Position numbers and translations under genes: made by a program. From Herminiimonas sp. KBW02 (GTDB taxonomy: Bacteria > Pseudomonadota > Gammaproteobacteria > Burkholderiales > Burkholderiaceae_D): a stretch of 64,000 nt of DNA. The stretch is from contig NZ_QAJP01000003.1 of NCBI RefSeq assembly GCF_003852535.1, forward strand, positions 1 through 64,000, read 5' to 3'. The notes under the pieces were generated by a model. It was given only the letters and a program-made list of their open reading frames with translations. It ran no database searches and had not been told where the DNA came from. Of the stretch, positions 1 through 8,359 are shown one piece after another. The first letter of the stretch is position 1; the number at the start of each line of letters is the position of its first letter.

Positions 1-62
1 ACGTGACCAATTGTGCCCACATTCACGTGCGGCTTGGTCCGCTCGAATTTGCCTTTTGCCAT
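1..62 (-). CDS. tuf: Elongation factor Tu, first 20 codons (runs off window)
   Basis: The reverse strand starts with ATG at 62 and reads MAKGKFERTKPHVNVGTIGH, the invariant N-terminus of bacterial EF-Tu, the GTPase that delivers aminoacyl-tRNA to the ribosome. A GGAG-type ribosome site lies just upstream. The rest of the gene is outside the window. It follows tRNA-Tyr, -Gly and -Thr on the same strand, the tRNA-tufB arrangement known from many proteobacteria, so it is probably cotranscribed with them. Whether this is the only tuf copy cannot be told from here. Confidence 0.93.
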   Translation of the reverse strand, partial: MAKGKFERTKPHVNVGTIGH

Positions 63-143
63 CTTAGACTCCTAACAATTTTGATGAGAATGTTCAGGCA
101 CACGCCCGACCGACTTACCGATAAAAATGAACTACAGAATTCT

Positions 144-218
<75 letters not shown>

Positions 219-271
219 AAACTAGCCGTCCGGTACCAACACTGCTGCGGCACGTCCAACCTTTAAAAACT

Positions 272-345
272 TGGAGCGGGTGAAGGGAATCGAACCCTCG
301 TCATAAGCTTGGAAGGCTTCAGCTCTACCATTGAGCTACACCCGC
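272..345 (-). tRNA. tRNA-Gly (anticodon TCC)
   Basis: The reverse strand gives a 74-nt cloverleaf with encoded CCA. The acceptor stem is GCGGGTG/CACCCGC, the D-arm GCTCAATGGTAGAGC, and the anticodon loop CTTCCAA gives TCC. The T-arm contains GGTTCGATTCC. It is the middle member of the Tyr-Gly-Thr tRNA cluster. Confidence 0.96.
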
Positions 346-421
346 GAGGGTCACCACTTACACATCTCTTTTTTGCACTGCGAATACTGCGCTTTTTTCA
401 AAGCTTTTACTGCTAAAAACT

Positions 422-507
422 TGGTGGAGGGGGCTGGATTCGAACCAGCGTACTCGTAAGAGGGCAGATTTACAGTCTGCTGCCATTAACCACTCGGCCA
501 CCCCTCC
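422..507 (-). tRNA. tRNA-Tyr (anticodon GTA)
   Basis: The reverse strand gives an 86-nt class II tRNA with a long variable arm and encoded CCA. The acceptor stem is GGAGGGG/CCCCTCC. The anticodon stem GCAGA/TCTGC encloses CTGTAAA (anticodon GTA), and the T-arm contains GGTTCGAATCC. It is the first tRNA after the promoter at 522-550. Confidence 0.96.
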
Positions 508-521
508 GCGGGGAACCCCAA

Positions 522-550
522 ACTATATGGGAGTCGGTCACCCTTGTCAA
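522..550 (-). promoter_or_regulatory. Sigma70 promoter of the tRNA-tuf operon
   Basis: On the reverse strand a perfect -35 TTGACA (545-550) is separated by exactly 17 bases from TATAGT (522-527). A G/C-rich discriminator (GGGGTTCCCC) follows immediately before the tRNA-Tyr 5' end. Near-consensus hexamers with a GC-rich discriminator are typical of stable-RNA promoters under stringent control; that regulatory reading is inference. Confidence 0.88.
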
Positions 551-628
551 CAATTTGCTACGTTTCTTCACCTATTTTTTTAAAATATTTTTATAGGCGG
601 GCGGACCAGGGTGATCCGTAAGGAGAAA

Positions 629-1684
629 TCAGAAGCGTGTTTCCCTTGCTGCACGCAGGAAATTATCAAGGACAGGCGTGCAATCCAGCAGCTCGGAACC
701 ACCGGCCCGATGGAATTCCGGATGCCATTGCAAACCCATGACAAAACGCGCCTTGGTATAACGTACCGCTTCGACAATGTTGTCAGTTTGCGATATCGCT
801 TCGATAGTCAGATCGCGCCCCAGGTCGCGCACGGCCTGATGATGGATAGAGTTGACCAGCGGCGAAGTCTGGCCCGGGAACAGCGACGCCAGCGACGATC
901 CGGGCGGAAACGAAATTTCGTGACGATGACTATCGTACAAGTCATTTACGTGCAGCATCGCACTCGGCACGTCGGTAGCAATGTCCTGATACAAGGTGCC
1001 ACCGAACGCCACATTGATCAGTTGGCAACCGCGGCAGATACCCAGCACCGGCTTCCCTGCCTCAATAAATTCATGTAAGAGCTCCAGTTCATACATATCG
1101 CGTGAGCTGTCGCCACTCCATTCCGGTCGCGTCGCGGTCTGTGAGTATGTCTGCGGCGCAACGTCGGCGCCGCCTTGCAGCACAAGGCCGTCCAGGTGTT
1201 TTGCATAATCGCGCAGACGTATCTTGCTCGGATGCAGCAACCCATTGGTATTAACGGTCGGGATCATCAGCACCAGCACATCGCGCGACATGACCCATTG
1301 CGCAATTGATTCTTCCAGGTACTGCAGAGTTTTCGCCTGCAAGCCCTTGGCCCCGCTTTCCGGGTGAAAGATACGGGCGGAAACACCGATTTTTAAGGTG
1401 CGCTGCGTCAGACGACGGCCGACCTGCTCGGACAGGCTTTGCAGGCGCGCCTGAAAGATGCGCCAGGTCTGCTTCCACGGGGTATCGTCCGGCATCTGGT
1501 AAGCGGGCACATTGTGTTTGCCGAAATCCGGCTTGGTCTTGAACGACGCAGGCGATGGCACGGAGCCAACTTGCGGCTCTACATGGGACGGGGCTTCTGG
1601 CGAGGTAACAGCTTCATTGGGCGAGGCAGCTTCAGCAGGAGTGTTTGAGACTGGAGGTAAATTGCTATTGGAGTTGTCAGACAT
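629..1684 (-). CDS. Class I glutamine amidotransferase-like hydrolase (peptidase C26, PuuD type)
   Basis: The protein has 351 residues counted from ATG 1684; an in-frame GTG at 1720 would add 12 residues. The C-terminal 260 residues form a class I amidotransferase fold. The nucleophile elbow LGICRGCQLINVAFGG carries the catalytic Cys, HHQAV follows, and QWHPE near the C-terminus carries the His and Glu. The family includes gamma-glutamyl-GABA hydrolase PuuD of putrescine breakdown. The first ~90 residues are an acidic, Pro/Ser/Ala-rich extension followed by a basic helix, which PuuD lacks. No polyamine genes are adjacent, so the substrate is unknown. It is monocistronic as far as seen. Confidence 0.85.
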   Translation of the reverse strand: MSDNSNSNLPPVSNTPAEAASPNEAVTSPEAPSHVEPQVGSVPSPASFKTKPDFGKHNVPAYQMPDDTPWKQTWRIFQARLQSLSEQVGRRLTQRTLKIGVSARIFHPESGAKGLQAKTLQYLEESIAQWVMSRDVLVLMIPTVNTNGLLHPSKIRLRDYAKHLDGLVLQGGADVAPQTYSQTATRPEWSGDSSRDMYELELLHEFIEAGKPVLGICRGCQLINVAFGGTLYQDIATDVPSAMLHVNDLYDSHRHEISFPPGSSLASLFPGQTSPLVNSIHHQAVRDLGRDLTIEAISQTDNIVEAVRYTKARFVMGLQWHPEFHRAGGSELLDCTPVLDNFLRAARETRF

Positions 1685-1928
1685 GGCATCACTTTTAAAT
1701 CGAGTAAAGATAGACAACACATATCGCAGAATTATCCGGCTTCACCGCAAATTGTTTAAAAATACAGAAATTCATCGAATATCGCGCAACGCTACGCCAT
1801 TTCACCGGATCAGGCCCTGATTATAGGCATACCCTTCATTCTTCGCCCGCCTCCCGGCCTGCAATACCACCGTCGCAGGCTGGAAACGGCATAATGTCGC
1901 CTCTTCTCACCAGACTTTGACGCACATC

Positions 1929-2300
1929 ATGCTGACCATTTATCACAATCCACGCTGCTCAAAATCCCGCGAAACACTGGCACTAAGCGAAGCCTTTGCT
2001 GCGCAACACGGCCTGGAATTGAACGTAGTCGATTATCAAAAGACACCATTGAGCCGCACGCAACTCGCGGAGTTACATCAATTGCTGCAATCGGAAGGCG
2101 CTGTCAGCGTACGCGCCATGGTGCGCGACAATGAAGACGAATTCAGCGAACTGCAATTGAGCCATGCCGACGACGCACGCCTGCTGGATGCACTGGCCAG
2201 CCATCCGAAATTACTGCAACGCCCTGTCGTGCGCTTCGGACAGCGTGCCGTGATTGCACGTCCACCAGAATTGGTTCAGGCGATCCTGATCGCGCCCTGA
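1929..2300 (+). CDS. ArsC-family (YfgD-like) arsenate reductase homologue
   Basis: The start is placed at ATG 1929, giving MLTIYHNPRCSKSRETL; a TTG at 1917 is possible but less likely. The N-terminal IYHNPRCSKSRETL motif with its single Cys is the active-site loop of glutaredoxin-dependent ArsC/YfgD thioredoxin-fold proteins. The later RPVVRFGQRAVIARPPE matches the C-terminal arsenate-binding region. At 123 residues it has normal family length. No arsR, arsB or acr3 gene is nearby, so a true detoxification role is unproven; YfgD-type paralogues are often of unknown function. It converges on the TPR response regulator with a 2-base gap. Confidence 0.87.
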   Translation: MLTIYHNPRCSKSRETLALSEAFAAQHGLELNVVDYQKTPLSRTQLAELHQLLQSEGAVSVRAMVRDNEDEFSELQLSHADDARLLDALASHPKLLQRPVVRFGQRAVIARPPELVQAILIAP

Positions 2301-2302
2301 GC

Positions 2303-3973
2303 TTATTGCTTCTCGGCCTGCGGTGCGGTGTTCAATGCCTTGATGGGAACGCCGTAAACGCGTTCCATCGCGTATTTTTTCAGGATGTCCCGGTACATGC
2401 TGGCCAACAGGGATAAGCGCGGGTTACGCGGATCGAGGCGACGCGCATTGGCGATAAAGGTACGCGCCTGCTCGCCCAGTTGCCCATCCCAGCCCAGGCT
2501 ATCGAGACACTTCAGCACTGCGACCGCAGCGTTGAACACAACTTGCGGATTGTCCGGCAGTTTTTCCGCGGCTTCCGACATCAGCGCAACAGCACCGTGA
2601 TAATCACCGAGACGTGCCTTCTCTGCGCCGGCCGATACCAGATCCACCACCTGACTTTTGCTTTCACGTGCCACACGCTTGGCCAGGTCCTCACGCCCGG
2701 CTTCGCGGAACAGACGCATTGCACGCGTCATCGCGACATTGGTGGAAGCATTACCAACCACCGAGGTCATCACCTCAACGGCACCCTGCTCCAGCCCACT
2801 GGCCAGGCAGTTCTGCGCCAATGCCAGCTTGGTATCGTTAGATAAGCCTATCGCTTCCTTGCACGCCAATACCGCGGCCTCCAGTTCTTCTACCGCCTGC
2901 TCTTCATCACCATTATGTTTATGCAGCATGGCCGTCGCCAGCGCGCGGCAGGCCGGGGTTTTCTTGACGTTAGACAGCGATTTCGCAAGGTCGCGGATGA
3001 TGGGCGACACCAATTGCAATTCGCCTTTGGCTAGCGAGGTCCTGACCAGATGCACATGGTCTTCCGGCTCACGGAACTCGGAAAATTTTGCCTTGTTGAT
3101 CACTTGCTGAAATACCTTGTGCGCGGTATCGACATCGCCTGTTTCCAGCGCCACGTTGCCGAGCTTGCGCAGGCGCTGCAACGCATGCGGCGAACGTGTG
3201 ACCGCATGTTCCAGCGTGGCTTGCGCCTGCGGCATTAATCCCCTGGCTTCCTGTGTCTTGGCCAGCCAGTCATAGGCTTCGAGGAATTGCTTTTTCTCGG
3301 AGACCAGTGAACTCAGCATTTCTTCCGCCTCCTCCAGCCGGTCCTGCATAAACAGACTGGTGGCCAGACCAAGGCGCGCCCATGCTATCGAACGCTTGGC
3401 AAAGATTTCGGCGTAGATTGCCTCCGCTTCAGGCAATTCGCCCAGCGTCATATGCAATTCGGCACGCAAACGCATGAACTCGGCCTGGTAACGGGGCTGT
3501 GTACGTTCCGCCTGTACACAAGCGTTAATCGCATCACTCAGGTTGCCCTGTTCTATCAATAGATAAATCGGGCTGAGCGCATTGCGCTTGTCGATCGCGC
3601 GCGCGATCCGTTCCATCAGGGTTTCAGCAGTAAAGGGCTTGAGTACGTAGTCGTTGAGCGCCAGTTCGGCGGCGCTGATAACTTTTTCATGATTGCGTTC
3701 GGCGGTCACCATGATGAACACGGTGGAAGGTGGCATGATTTTGTGATGGCGCAGGTCTTCCAGCAATTGCTGGCCATCCTGCCCCTCACCCAAATCATAT
3801 TCACAGATCACCAGGTCAAACTGCTTATGCTTGAGCGGACGTATCGCGCTGCCGGAACCGGCTGCGTATTCGATCTTGCTAATACCCCCTAGGCTCAACA
3901 TATTGTGGATGCTGGCACGCATGCCGGCATGCGGCTCTATGATCAGGGCGGTTAGTCCGGCAAGTTCTTGCAT
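2303..3973 (-). CDS. Response regulator receiver domain fused to TPR repeats
   Basis: This 556-residue protein has an N-terminal CheY-like domain (about 1-125). The probable phosphoacceptor is Asp60 in CEYDLGEGQDG, the conserved Ser/Thr position is in MVTAE, and Lys112 lies in VLKPF. The remainder is helical TPR-like sequence (about 135-530) with repeated A-x-x-x-Y/W-A patterns. It has no DNA-binding or enzymatic output domain, so output is probably through protein-protein contacts. No partner histidine kinase is visible next door. A diguanylate cyclase gene lies just upstream on the same strand (170-base gap), so a signalling link is possible but not shown. Confidence 0.85.
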   Translation of the reverse strand: MQELAGLTALIIEPHAGMRASIHNMLSLGGISKIEYAAGSGSAIRPLKHKQFDLVICEYDLGEGQDGQQLLEDLRHHKIMPPSTVFIMVTAERNHEKVISAAELALNDYVLKPFTAETLMERIARAIDKRNALSPIYLLIEQGNLSDAINACVQAERTQPRYQAEFMRLRAELHMTLGELPEAEAIYAEIFAKRSIAWARLGLATSLFMQDRLEEAEEMLSSLVSEKKQFLEAYDWLAKTQEARGLMPQAQATLEHAVTRSPHALQRLRKLGNVALETGDVDTAHKVFQQVINKAKFSEFREPEDHVHLVRTSLAKGELQLVSPIIRDLAKSLSNVKKTPACRALATAMLHKHNGDEEQAVEELEAAVLACKEAIGLSNDTKLALAQNCLASGLEQGAVEVMTSVVGNASTNVAMTRAMRLFREAGREDLAKRVARESKSQVVDLVSAGAEKARLGDYHGAVALMSEAAEKLPDNPQVVFNAAVAVLKCLDSLGWDGQLGEQARTFIANARRLDPRNPRLSLLASMYRDILKKYAMERVYGVPIKALNTAPQAEKQ

Positions 3974-4147
3974 GGTATTTCAACGCCAAATGAGAAGGTA
4001 CGCGCGGCGAACAGCACGGGCGTAAAGGAATCTTTCCGTGGAACAATATTACATTTGTTAAACGGTGTCATCGCAATTTAATCATTTCAGCTGTCAATTC
4101 GACCACACAGCAGACGCAGCTCCGACCCGAGTACCCAATGGATAAGG

Positions 4148-5392
4148 TCATACCCGGGCCATCACGGCCTCCACCGCTGCACCTTCGACCACAACCTGAT
4201 TACGGCCATTCTGTTTCGCCGTGTACATCGCCGTATCGGTGCGCGAGAATAAGTCGAGCACCGATTCACCCGCGATATATTGGGTCAGACCGATGGATAT
4301 CGTGACGCGATGATGCAGTTTTCCTTGCCAGTCATAGTGCTCAATCTGCGTCCGTATCCGTTCAGAAATATTCAAGGCGGCGGAGAGTGGTGTCTCCGGC
4401 AACACCAGCAGGAATTCTTCACCACCATAACGCCCAAAAATATCCTGCTTGCGCACATTACCCTCGGCTACGCGGGCAAAAGTACGCAAAACTTCGTCGC
4501 CCCCCAGGTGCCCCGCCTCGTCATTCACTCGCTTGAAGTGATCCAGATCGATCACCGCCAGGCACAGCGGTGCACCGCTTTCATCCGCCATCCGCTTTTG
4601 CTGCTCGAGAGCAGCCACGATATAACGGCGGTTATAGCAACCGAGCAAGACGTCACGTTGCGCATCTTCCTCGATGTCCTTGATTTTGCGCGCTGCCTTG
4701 AACAAGGCGTTATGCAATTGCTGCATACGGCTGGCTAACACCACGAAACCCGGCAAGGTCAACAACAAGCTCAGTAACAAAGCCCCTTCCAGCTGCAACA
4801 TCGCCCAGTCACGGAACTCCAGATAATGCACGACGATCACCAGCAAATAACCGCACAGCGTCGTGATCGTCAGCATAAACATCATTTTCGGTGAAACGCG
4901 ATGCAGGACGAAGGTCATCGTCAGAAACAGGAAAGGCGTGAACAGGATTTGCGTGGCCGGCGCCATATACGACAGCAACAACATGATGCCTATCGCGCAC
5001 AGACTGATAGGTACGCGCAGATTCTTTTCGCGGGCGCGGTTATTCCAGCCGGTCAGAAAACACAAATAGAACAATGACACCGTGCTGGTGATGAGTACGG
5101 TTGCAGTCGTCAACGCCACCTGATCGACCAGACCGTGCATGTAAAACACCGCCACACCAACCAGATAGAACAAGCCGAACAAACCAATCAGCAGCAAACG
5201 CTGCAGACGGGCATTTTGACGATTGCGGTGATTGAGTATGGTCTGGCGACGCGCGCGCACCACGTGGATTTTTGCCGACTTGGCAGACTTGCTGCCGGCA
5301 CCGTGTAAAGGCGTAACAGGATCGGAGGCAGCCGTGTGGAGCGGAGCGTTATCCGGTGCGGGCATAGCGTGATGTTCGCCTGTGTGTTGCAT
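4148..5392 (-). CDS. Membrane diguanylate cyclase (GGDEF)
   Basis: This 414-residue protein has a basic cytoplasmic N-terminus (1-62), about six predicted membrane helices (65-220) and a C-terminal GGDEF domain (about 245-405). The signature is GGEEF at 323-327. An RxxD inhibitory site (RKQD, 314-317) sits five residues upstream, as needed for c-di-GMP feedback inhibition. It should make c-di-GMP from two GTP at the inner membrane. The sensory part is an uncharacterised multi-helix module rather than PAS or GAF. An EAL protein that could counteract it lies at 24025-25578. Start ATG 5392 was used; ATG 5365 is an alternative. Confidence 0.92.
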   Translation of the reverse strand: MQHTGEHHAMPAPDNAPLHTAASDPVTPLHGAGSKSAKSAKIHVVRARRQTILNHRNRQNARLQRLLLIGLFGLFYLVGVAVFYMHGLVDQVALTTATVLITSTVSLFYLCFLTGWNNRAREKNLRVPISLCAIGIMLLLSYMAPATQILFTPFLFLTMTFVLHRVSPKMMFMLTITTLCGYLLVIVVHYLEFRDWAMLQLEGALLLSLLLTLPGFVVLASRMQQLHNALFKAARKIKDIEEDAQRDVLLGCYNRRYIVAALEQQKRMADESGAPLCLAVIDLDHFKRVNDEAGHLGGDEVLRTFARVAEGNVRKQDIFGRYGGEEFLLVLPETPLSAALNISERIRTQIEHYDWQGKLHHRVTISIGLTQYIAGESVLDLFSRTDTAMYTAKQNGRNQVVVEGAAVEAVMARV

Positions 5393-5805
5393 GTAAATCC
5401 GTCTGAGAAAGTCCTGCCAAACTCGTTGAGCACACCATCCGACTGAAACAATTTACTGCTAATTCCCTGTACGCAACTAGACCATACCCACCCGTAAAAG
5501 ACACGCACTTTTATTGCCTTTTAACCATAAGTCACAATCAGACAGACCCGCCTAAGTTGCATCAACATGTCAACAATTGTCATCGCCATACCAAGAGTCT
5601 TCATGCTTAGGGTGTACTTGCAGAGTAAGTGCTCGCATGAGAAAAACTGATGCATGCTGCAACACTGTGCAAAAAATTTCCCTGAATTTTACGAAGACAC
5701 ATTTCAAATATTTCTTAACGTTATTTGAATCTGCTACACCTTGCCCGGCGTATATGGTCATGGGTGCTATCCGGCCCTGATCCATCAACCAATCAGGAGA
5801 CTTCC
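5393..5805. other. Intergenic region, 413 bp
   Basis: This lies between the divergently read diguanylate cyclase and DUF3455 lipoprotein genes, so it should hold both promoters. It is A/T-richer than its surroundings. No coding frame with a ribosome site, RNA gene or strong hairpin was recognised, apart from the CAGGAGA ribosome site of the next gene. Confidence 0.6.
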
Positions 5806-6333
5806 ATGTACGCAAAAATTACCCTGCTCGCCGCTGCTGCCACACTGACCGCCTGCTCCGGCCATATGATGATGAAAACACCGGAGGCACCCGCTGCCGT
5901 AACGGTTCCCGCTGGCAATAAAGTCGTGATGAAAACGGTCGGTATTGGTGAGCTGACTTACCAATGTCGCGCCAAGGCCAATATGCCAGGCGCCTTCGAA
6001 TGGGTGCTGGCCGGACCGGATGCGATCCTGTACGACAGCAACAAGATGGCCGTCGGCAAATACTATGGCGGGCCGACCTGGGAAGCCAACGATGGCAGCA
6101 AGGTAACCGGCAAGCAATTGGCCGTCTCGCCAAATCCCGGCTCTATCCCTTTGCAACTGGTGCAAGCAAACCCATCGATGGGTAAAGGTGCGATGAGCGA
6201 TATTACTTATATCCAGCGCCTGAACACGGTCGGCGGCGCCGCGCCAGCTACTCCCTGCGGAGCGGCCAACGTTAACGCCAAACAAATCGTCAAGTACCAG
6301 GCCGATTACGTGTTTTATCGCGCGACTATGTAA
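5806..6333 (+). CDS. DUF3455-type predicted lipoprotein
   Basis: ATG 5806 is preceded by CAGGAGA. The 175-residue product begins with a short signal peptide and the lipobox LTAC, so it should be lipid-anchored and exported. The body contains GELTYQCRAKANMPGAFEWV, DAILYDSNKMAVGKYYGGPT and a late PATPCGAANV, the pattern of DUF3455 proteins found widely in proteobacteria with no known activity. Two Cys in the mature part (QC and PC) could form a disulfide. It ends just before a strong bidirectional terminator. Confidence 0.82.
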   Translation: MYAKITLLAAAATLTACSGHMMMKTPEAPAAVTVPAGNKVVMKTVGIGELTYQCRAKANMPGAFEWVLAGPDAILYDSNKMAVGKYYGGPTWEANDGSKVTGKQLAVSPNPGSIPLQLVQANPSMGKGAMSDITYIQRLNTVGGAAPATPCGAANVNAKQIVKYQADYVFYRATM

Positions 6334-6345
6334 TCGCCACAAACA

Positions 6346-6378
6346 AAAATGGCCGGATAGTTATCCGGCCATTTTCTT
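6346..6378. terminator. Bidirectional rho-independent terminator
   Basis: A near-perfect inverted repeat (AAAATGGCCGGATA / TATCCGGCCATTTT, 6346-6375) is flanked by T-rich sequence on both strands. It sits between the convergent DUF3455 lipoprotein and CorC-like genes and should stop transcription from both. Confidence 0.9.
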
Positions 6379-6405
6379 TACAGCTGTAATTTACACTCGT
6401 ACTAC

Positions 6406-7737
6406 TTAGCCTGCCTCATCCGGCGCAGCATCGTCCGGCGACGGTTCCAGCTTGGTGATCAAAAGGCGGTCGATGCGGTTGCGGTCCATATCGACCACTT
6501 CGATGCGATAGCCTTCCCACTCAAAGGAATCGGACATTTGCGGAATGTGACCGAGGAAGGTCATCACGAAACCAGCGAGCGTATGGTAGGTGCCCGATGC
6601 TTCTTCCGGGAAGCGCACATCGGTTTCCAGCAATTCGCGGAAGCGATCAAACGACACGCCACCATCGATCAGCCATGAACCGTCATCGCGGCGTACGCCG
6701 TCGACTTCGTGGTGTTCGTCGATAACAGAAACATCACCTACCAGCGCACCCAGCACGTCACTCAGGGTGACGATACCTTCGATTTCACCGTATTCATCAA
6801 TCACCAGTGCCAGTTCGGCACGGTTTTTCTTCAACGTTTCCAGCAATTGCATCGCACTGATGGTTTCCGGCACAAACAAAGGCGGACGCGTCGCTGCTGC
6901 GATATCCACGGTATTGATCGCCTTGCCGCGTATCGCCTGTTCAAACAGGCTGCCTGCATGCACGATACCAATTACATGCGAGATATCGCCACGGCAGACC
7001 GGGAAACGGTTATAGGAGCTATCGGCAATCTTGGCCAGGTTCACCTCGATCGGATCTTCCAGATCGATGAAGTGCACGTCCAGACGCGGCGTCATCAGGC
7101 CTGCCACGCGCTGGTCATCCAGACGCAGGGCGCGCGAGACGATGTCGTGTTCGGTTTTTTCAAACAGGCCAGCGTCGGTACCTTCACGGAACAGACCTGC
7201 GATTTCCTCTTCGGTCACCGCATCGTCTTTCTTGTGATGCATGCCGAGGATGCGCAGGATGAATTCGGTGGTCCCGGTCAGGACTTTGACGAAAGGCCCC
7301 ATCAGGCGCGACAGCCACAGCATAGGCGCAGCCACCAGCGAAGCCACGACTTCCGGATATTGCATGGCGATGCGTTTAGGTACCAGCTCACCCAAAATCA
7401 GCGATGCAAAAGTAATACCGACCACCACGATAGCCAGCGCGATTTCACGTGCATACGCGCTAACAAACGGAATCAGTGCCACTTCAGGCGTCAGGCGCTC
7501 AACCAGCGACGCTTCACCGAACGCACCGTTGAAAATGCCGATCAGCGTAATACCGACCTGGATCGTGGAGAGGAAACGACTAGGACTGTCGGACAGATCA
7601 AGTGCCGCTTGTGCACCCCGGCTGCCGTTTTCAGATAATTTTTGGAGGCGGATACGTTTGGAGGTTACGACCGCAATTTCAGACATGGCAAAAACGCCAT
7701 TTACCAGGATCAAACCCAGGATGATAAATATGTCCAC
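6406..7737 (-). CDS. CorC/HlyC-family membrane protein (DUF21-CBS-CorC_HlyC)
   Basis: This 443-residue protein has an N-terminal DUF21/CNNM membrane domain (about 1-190, four hydrophobic helices including IFIILGLILVNGVFAMSEIA). A CBS pair follows (about 200-335; MTPRLDVHFIDLEDP and EYGEIEGIVTLSDVLGALVGD), then a C-terminal CorC_HlyC domain (about 345-430). The family is linked to Mg2+/Co2+ efflux and to so-called hemolysin annotations; a magnesium role is the better-supported reading. It is the last gene leftwards before the bidirectional terminator. Confidence 0.9.
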   Translation of the reverse strand: MDIFIILGLILVNGVFAMSEIAVVTSKRIRLQKLSENGSRGAQAALDLSDSPSRFLSTIQVGITLIGIFNGAFGEASLVERLTPEVALIPFVSAYAREIALAIVVVGITFASLILGELVPKRIAMQYPEVVASLVAAPMLWLSRLMGPFVKVLTGTTEFILRILGMHHKKDDAVTEEEIAGLFREGTDAGLFEKTEHDIVSRALRLDDQRVAGLMTPRLDVHFIDLEDPIEVNLAKIADSSYNRFPVCRGDISHVIGIVHAGSLFEQAIRGKAINTVDIAAATRPPLFVPETISAMQLLETLKKNRAELALVIDEYGEIEGIVTLSDVLGALVGDVSVIDEHHEVDGVRRDDGSWLIDGGVSFDRFRELLETDVRFPEEASGTYHTLAGFVMTFLGHIPQMSDSFEWEGYRIEVVDMDRNRIDRLLITKLEPSPDDAAPDEAG

Positions 7738-7864
7738 TACTAAGGGAACTCGCAGTTTCTACCCGCCAGCCCTACTGTTGATAAGTGGTGAATAATATCA
7801 TTAGCGCGCCAAATGGCAGAAAAATCGCAAAACTAGCTACATAAAACCTCGGTTTTATAGCGTT

Positions 7865-8083
7865 TTAACAGAACAGGCAGGTGCGCTTGACGATTTCGGC
7901 AATCAGGAAGGCAAGCGCTGACCACAACACAGTAGAACCGAAGGGCAACACAAAAATCCGGCCAAACAGCTGGAAGCGTACATCCGCCGGCAGGCGGCCC
8001 ACGCCCAGCTTTTCGATGATCCACGGTATCAGTGCATAGAAGACGGTCAGTCCGATAAAGATCACTGCGACCCAACGTATCAT
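7865..8083 (-). CDS. DUF2905 small membrane protein, copy 1
   Basis: The product has 72 residues from ATG 8083, behind GAGGGATA. Two hydrophobic helices flank the family core KLGVGRLPADVRFQLFGR. DUF2905 proteins are small inner-membrane proteins of unknown function. A second copy lies 36 bases upstream in the same orientation. This copy ends RTCLFC, a two-cysteine tail that copy 2 lacks. Confidence 0.83.
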   Translation of the reverse strand: MIRWVAVIFIGLTVFYALIPWIIEKLGVGRLPADVRFQLFGRIFVLPFGSTVLWSALAFLIAEIVKRTCLFC

Positions 8084-8119
8084 GAATTATCCCTCGCTAA
8101 ACCTTGCCCGGAGTAACAC

Positions 8120-8314
8120 TCAAAACAGGCGCGCCAGCAAAAAAATGGCGGTAGATAACAAAACGGTAGAGGCGAATGGCAAAAAGATGGTTTTGCCAAA
8201 CAACTTGAAACGTACATCACCGGGCAAACGACCGATGCCGAATTTTTCCAGCCACGGCAAAGCAGCGGAAAACACGATGACGGCGATGAAAATCGTAATA
8301 AACCAGCGAACCAT
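8120..8314 (-). CDS. DUF2905 small membrane protein, copy 2
   Basis: The start is placed at ATG 8314 (MVRWFITIFIAV), giving 64 residues; a TTG at 8320 would add two. The core KFGIGRLPGDVRFKLFGK is the DUF2905 motif and aligns throughout with the downstream copy, including W/I-FI, GR(L)P-DVRF and PF-STV. This points to a local tandem duplication. It lies 45 bases downstream of the MidA-like methyltransferase gene and is probably cotranscribed with it. Confidence 0.83.
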   Translation of the reverse strand: MVRWFITIFIAVIVFSAALPWLEKFGIGRLPGDVRFKLFGKTIFLPFASTVLLSTAIFLLARLF

Positions 8315-8359
8315 GTGCAACTTTCATGACGCGCCGGTCTATATCTCCGGCATCCGGCT

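Noticed and set aside
1929-2300. An ars resistance operon around the ArsC-like gene
   Set aside because: No arsR, arsB, acr3 or arsH gene is adjacent, so only an isolated ArsC/YfgD-like gene is supported.
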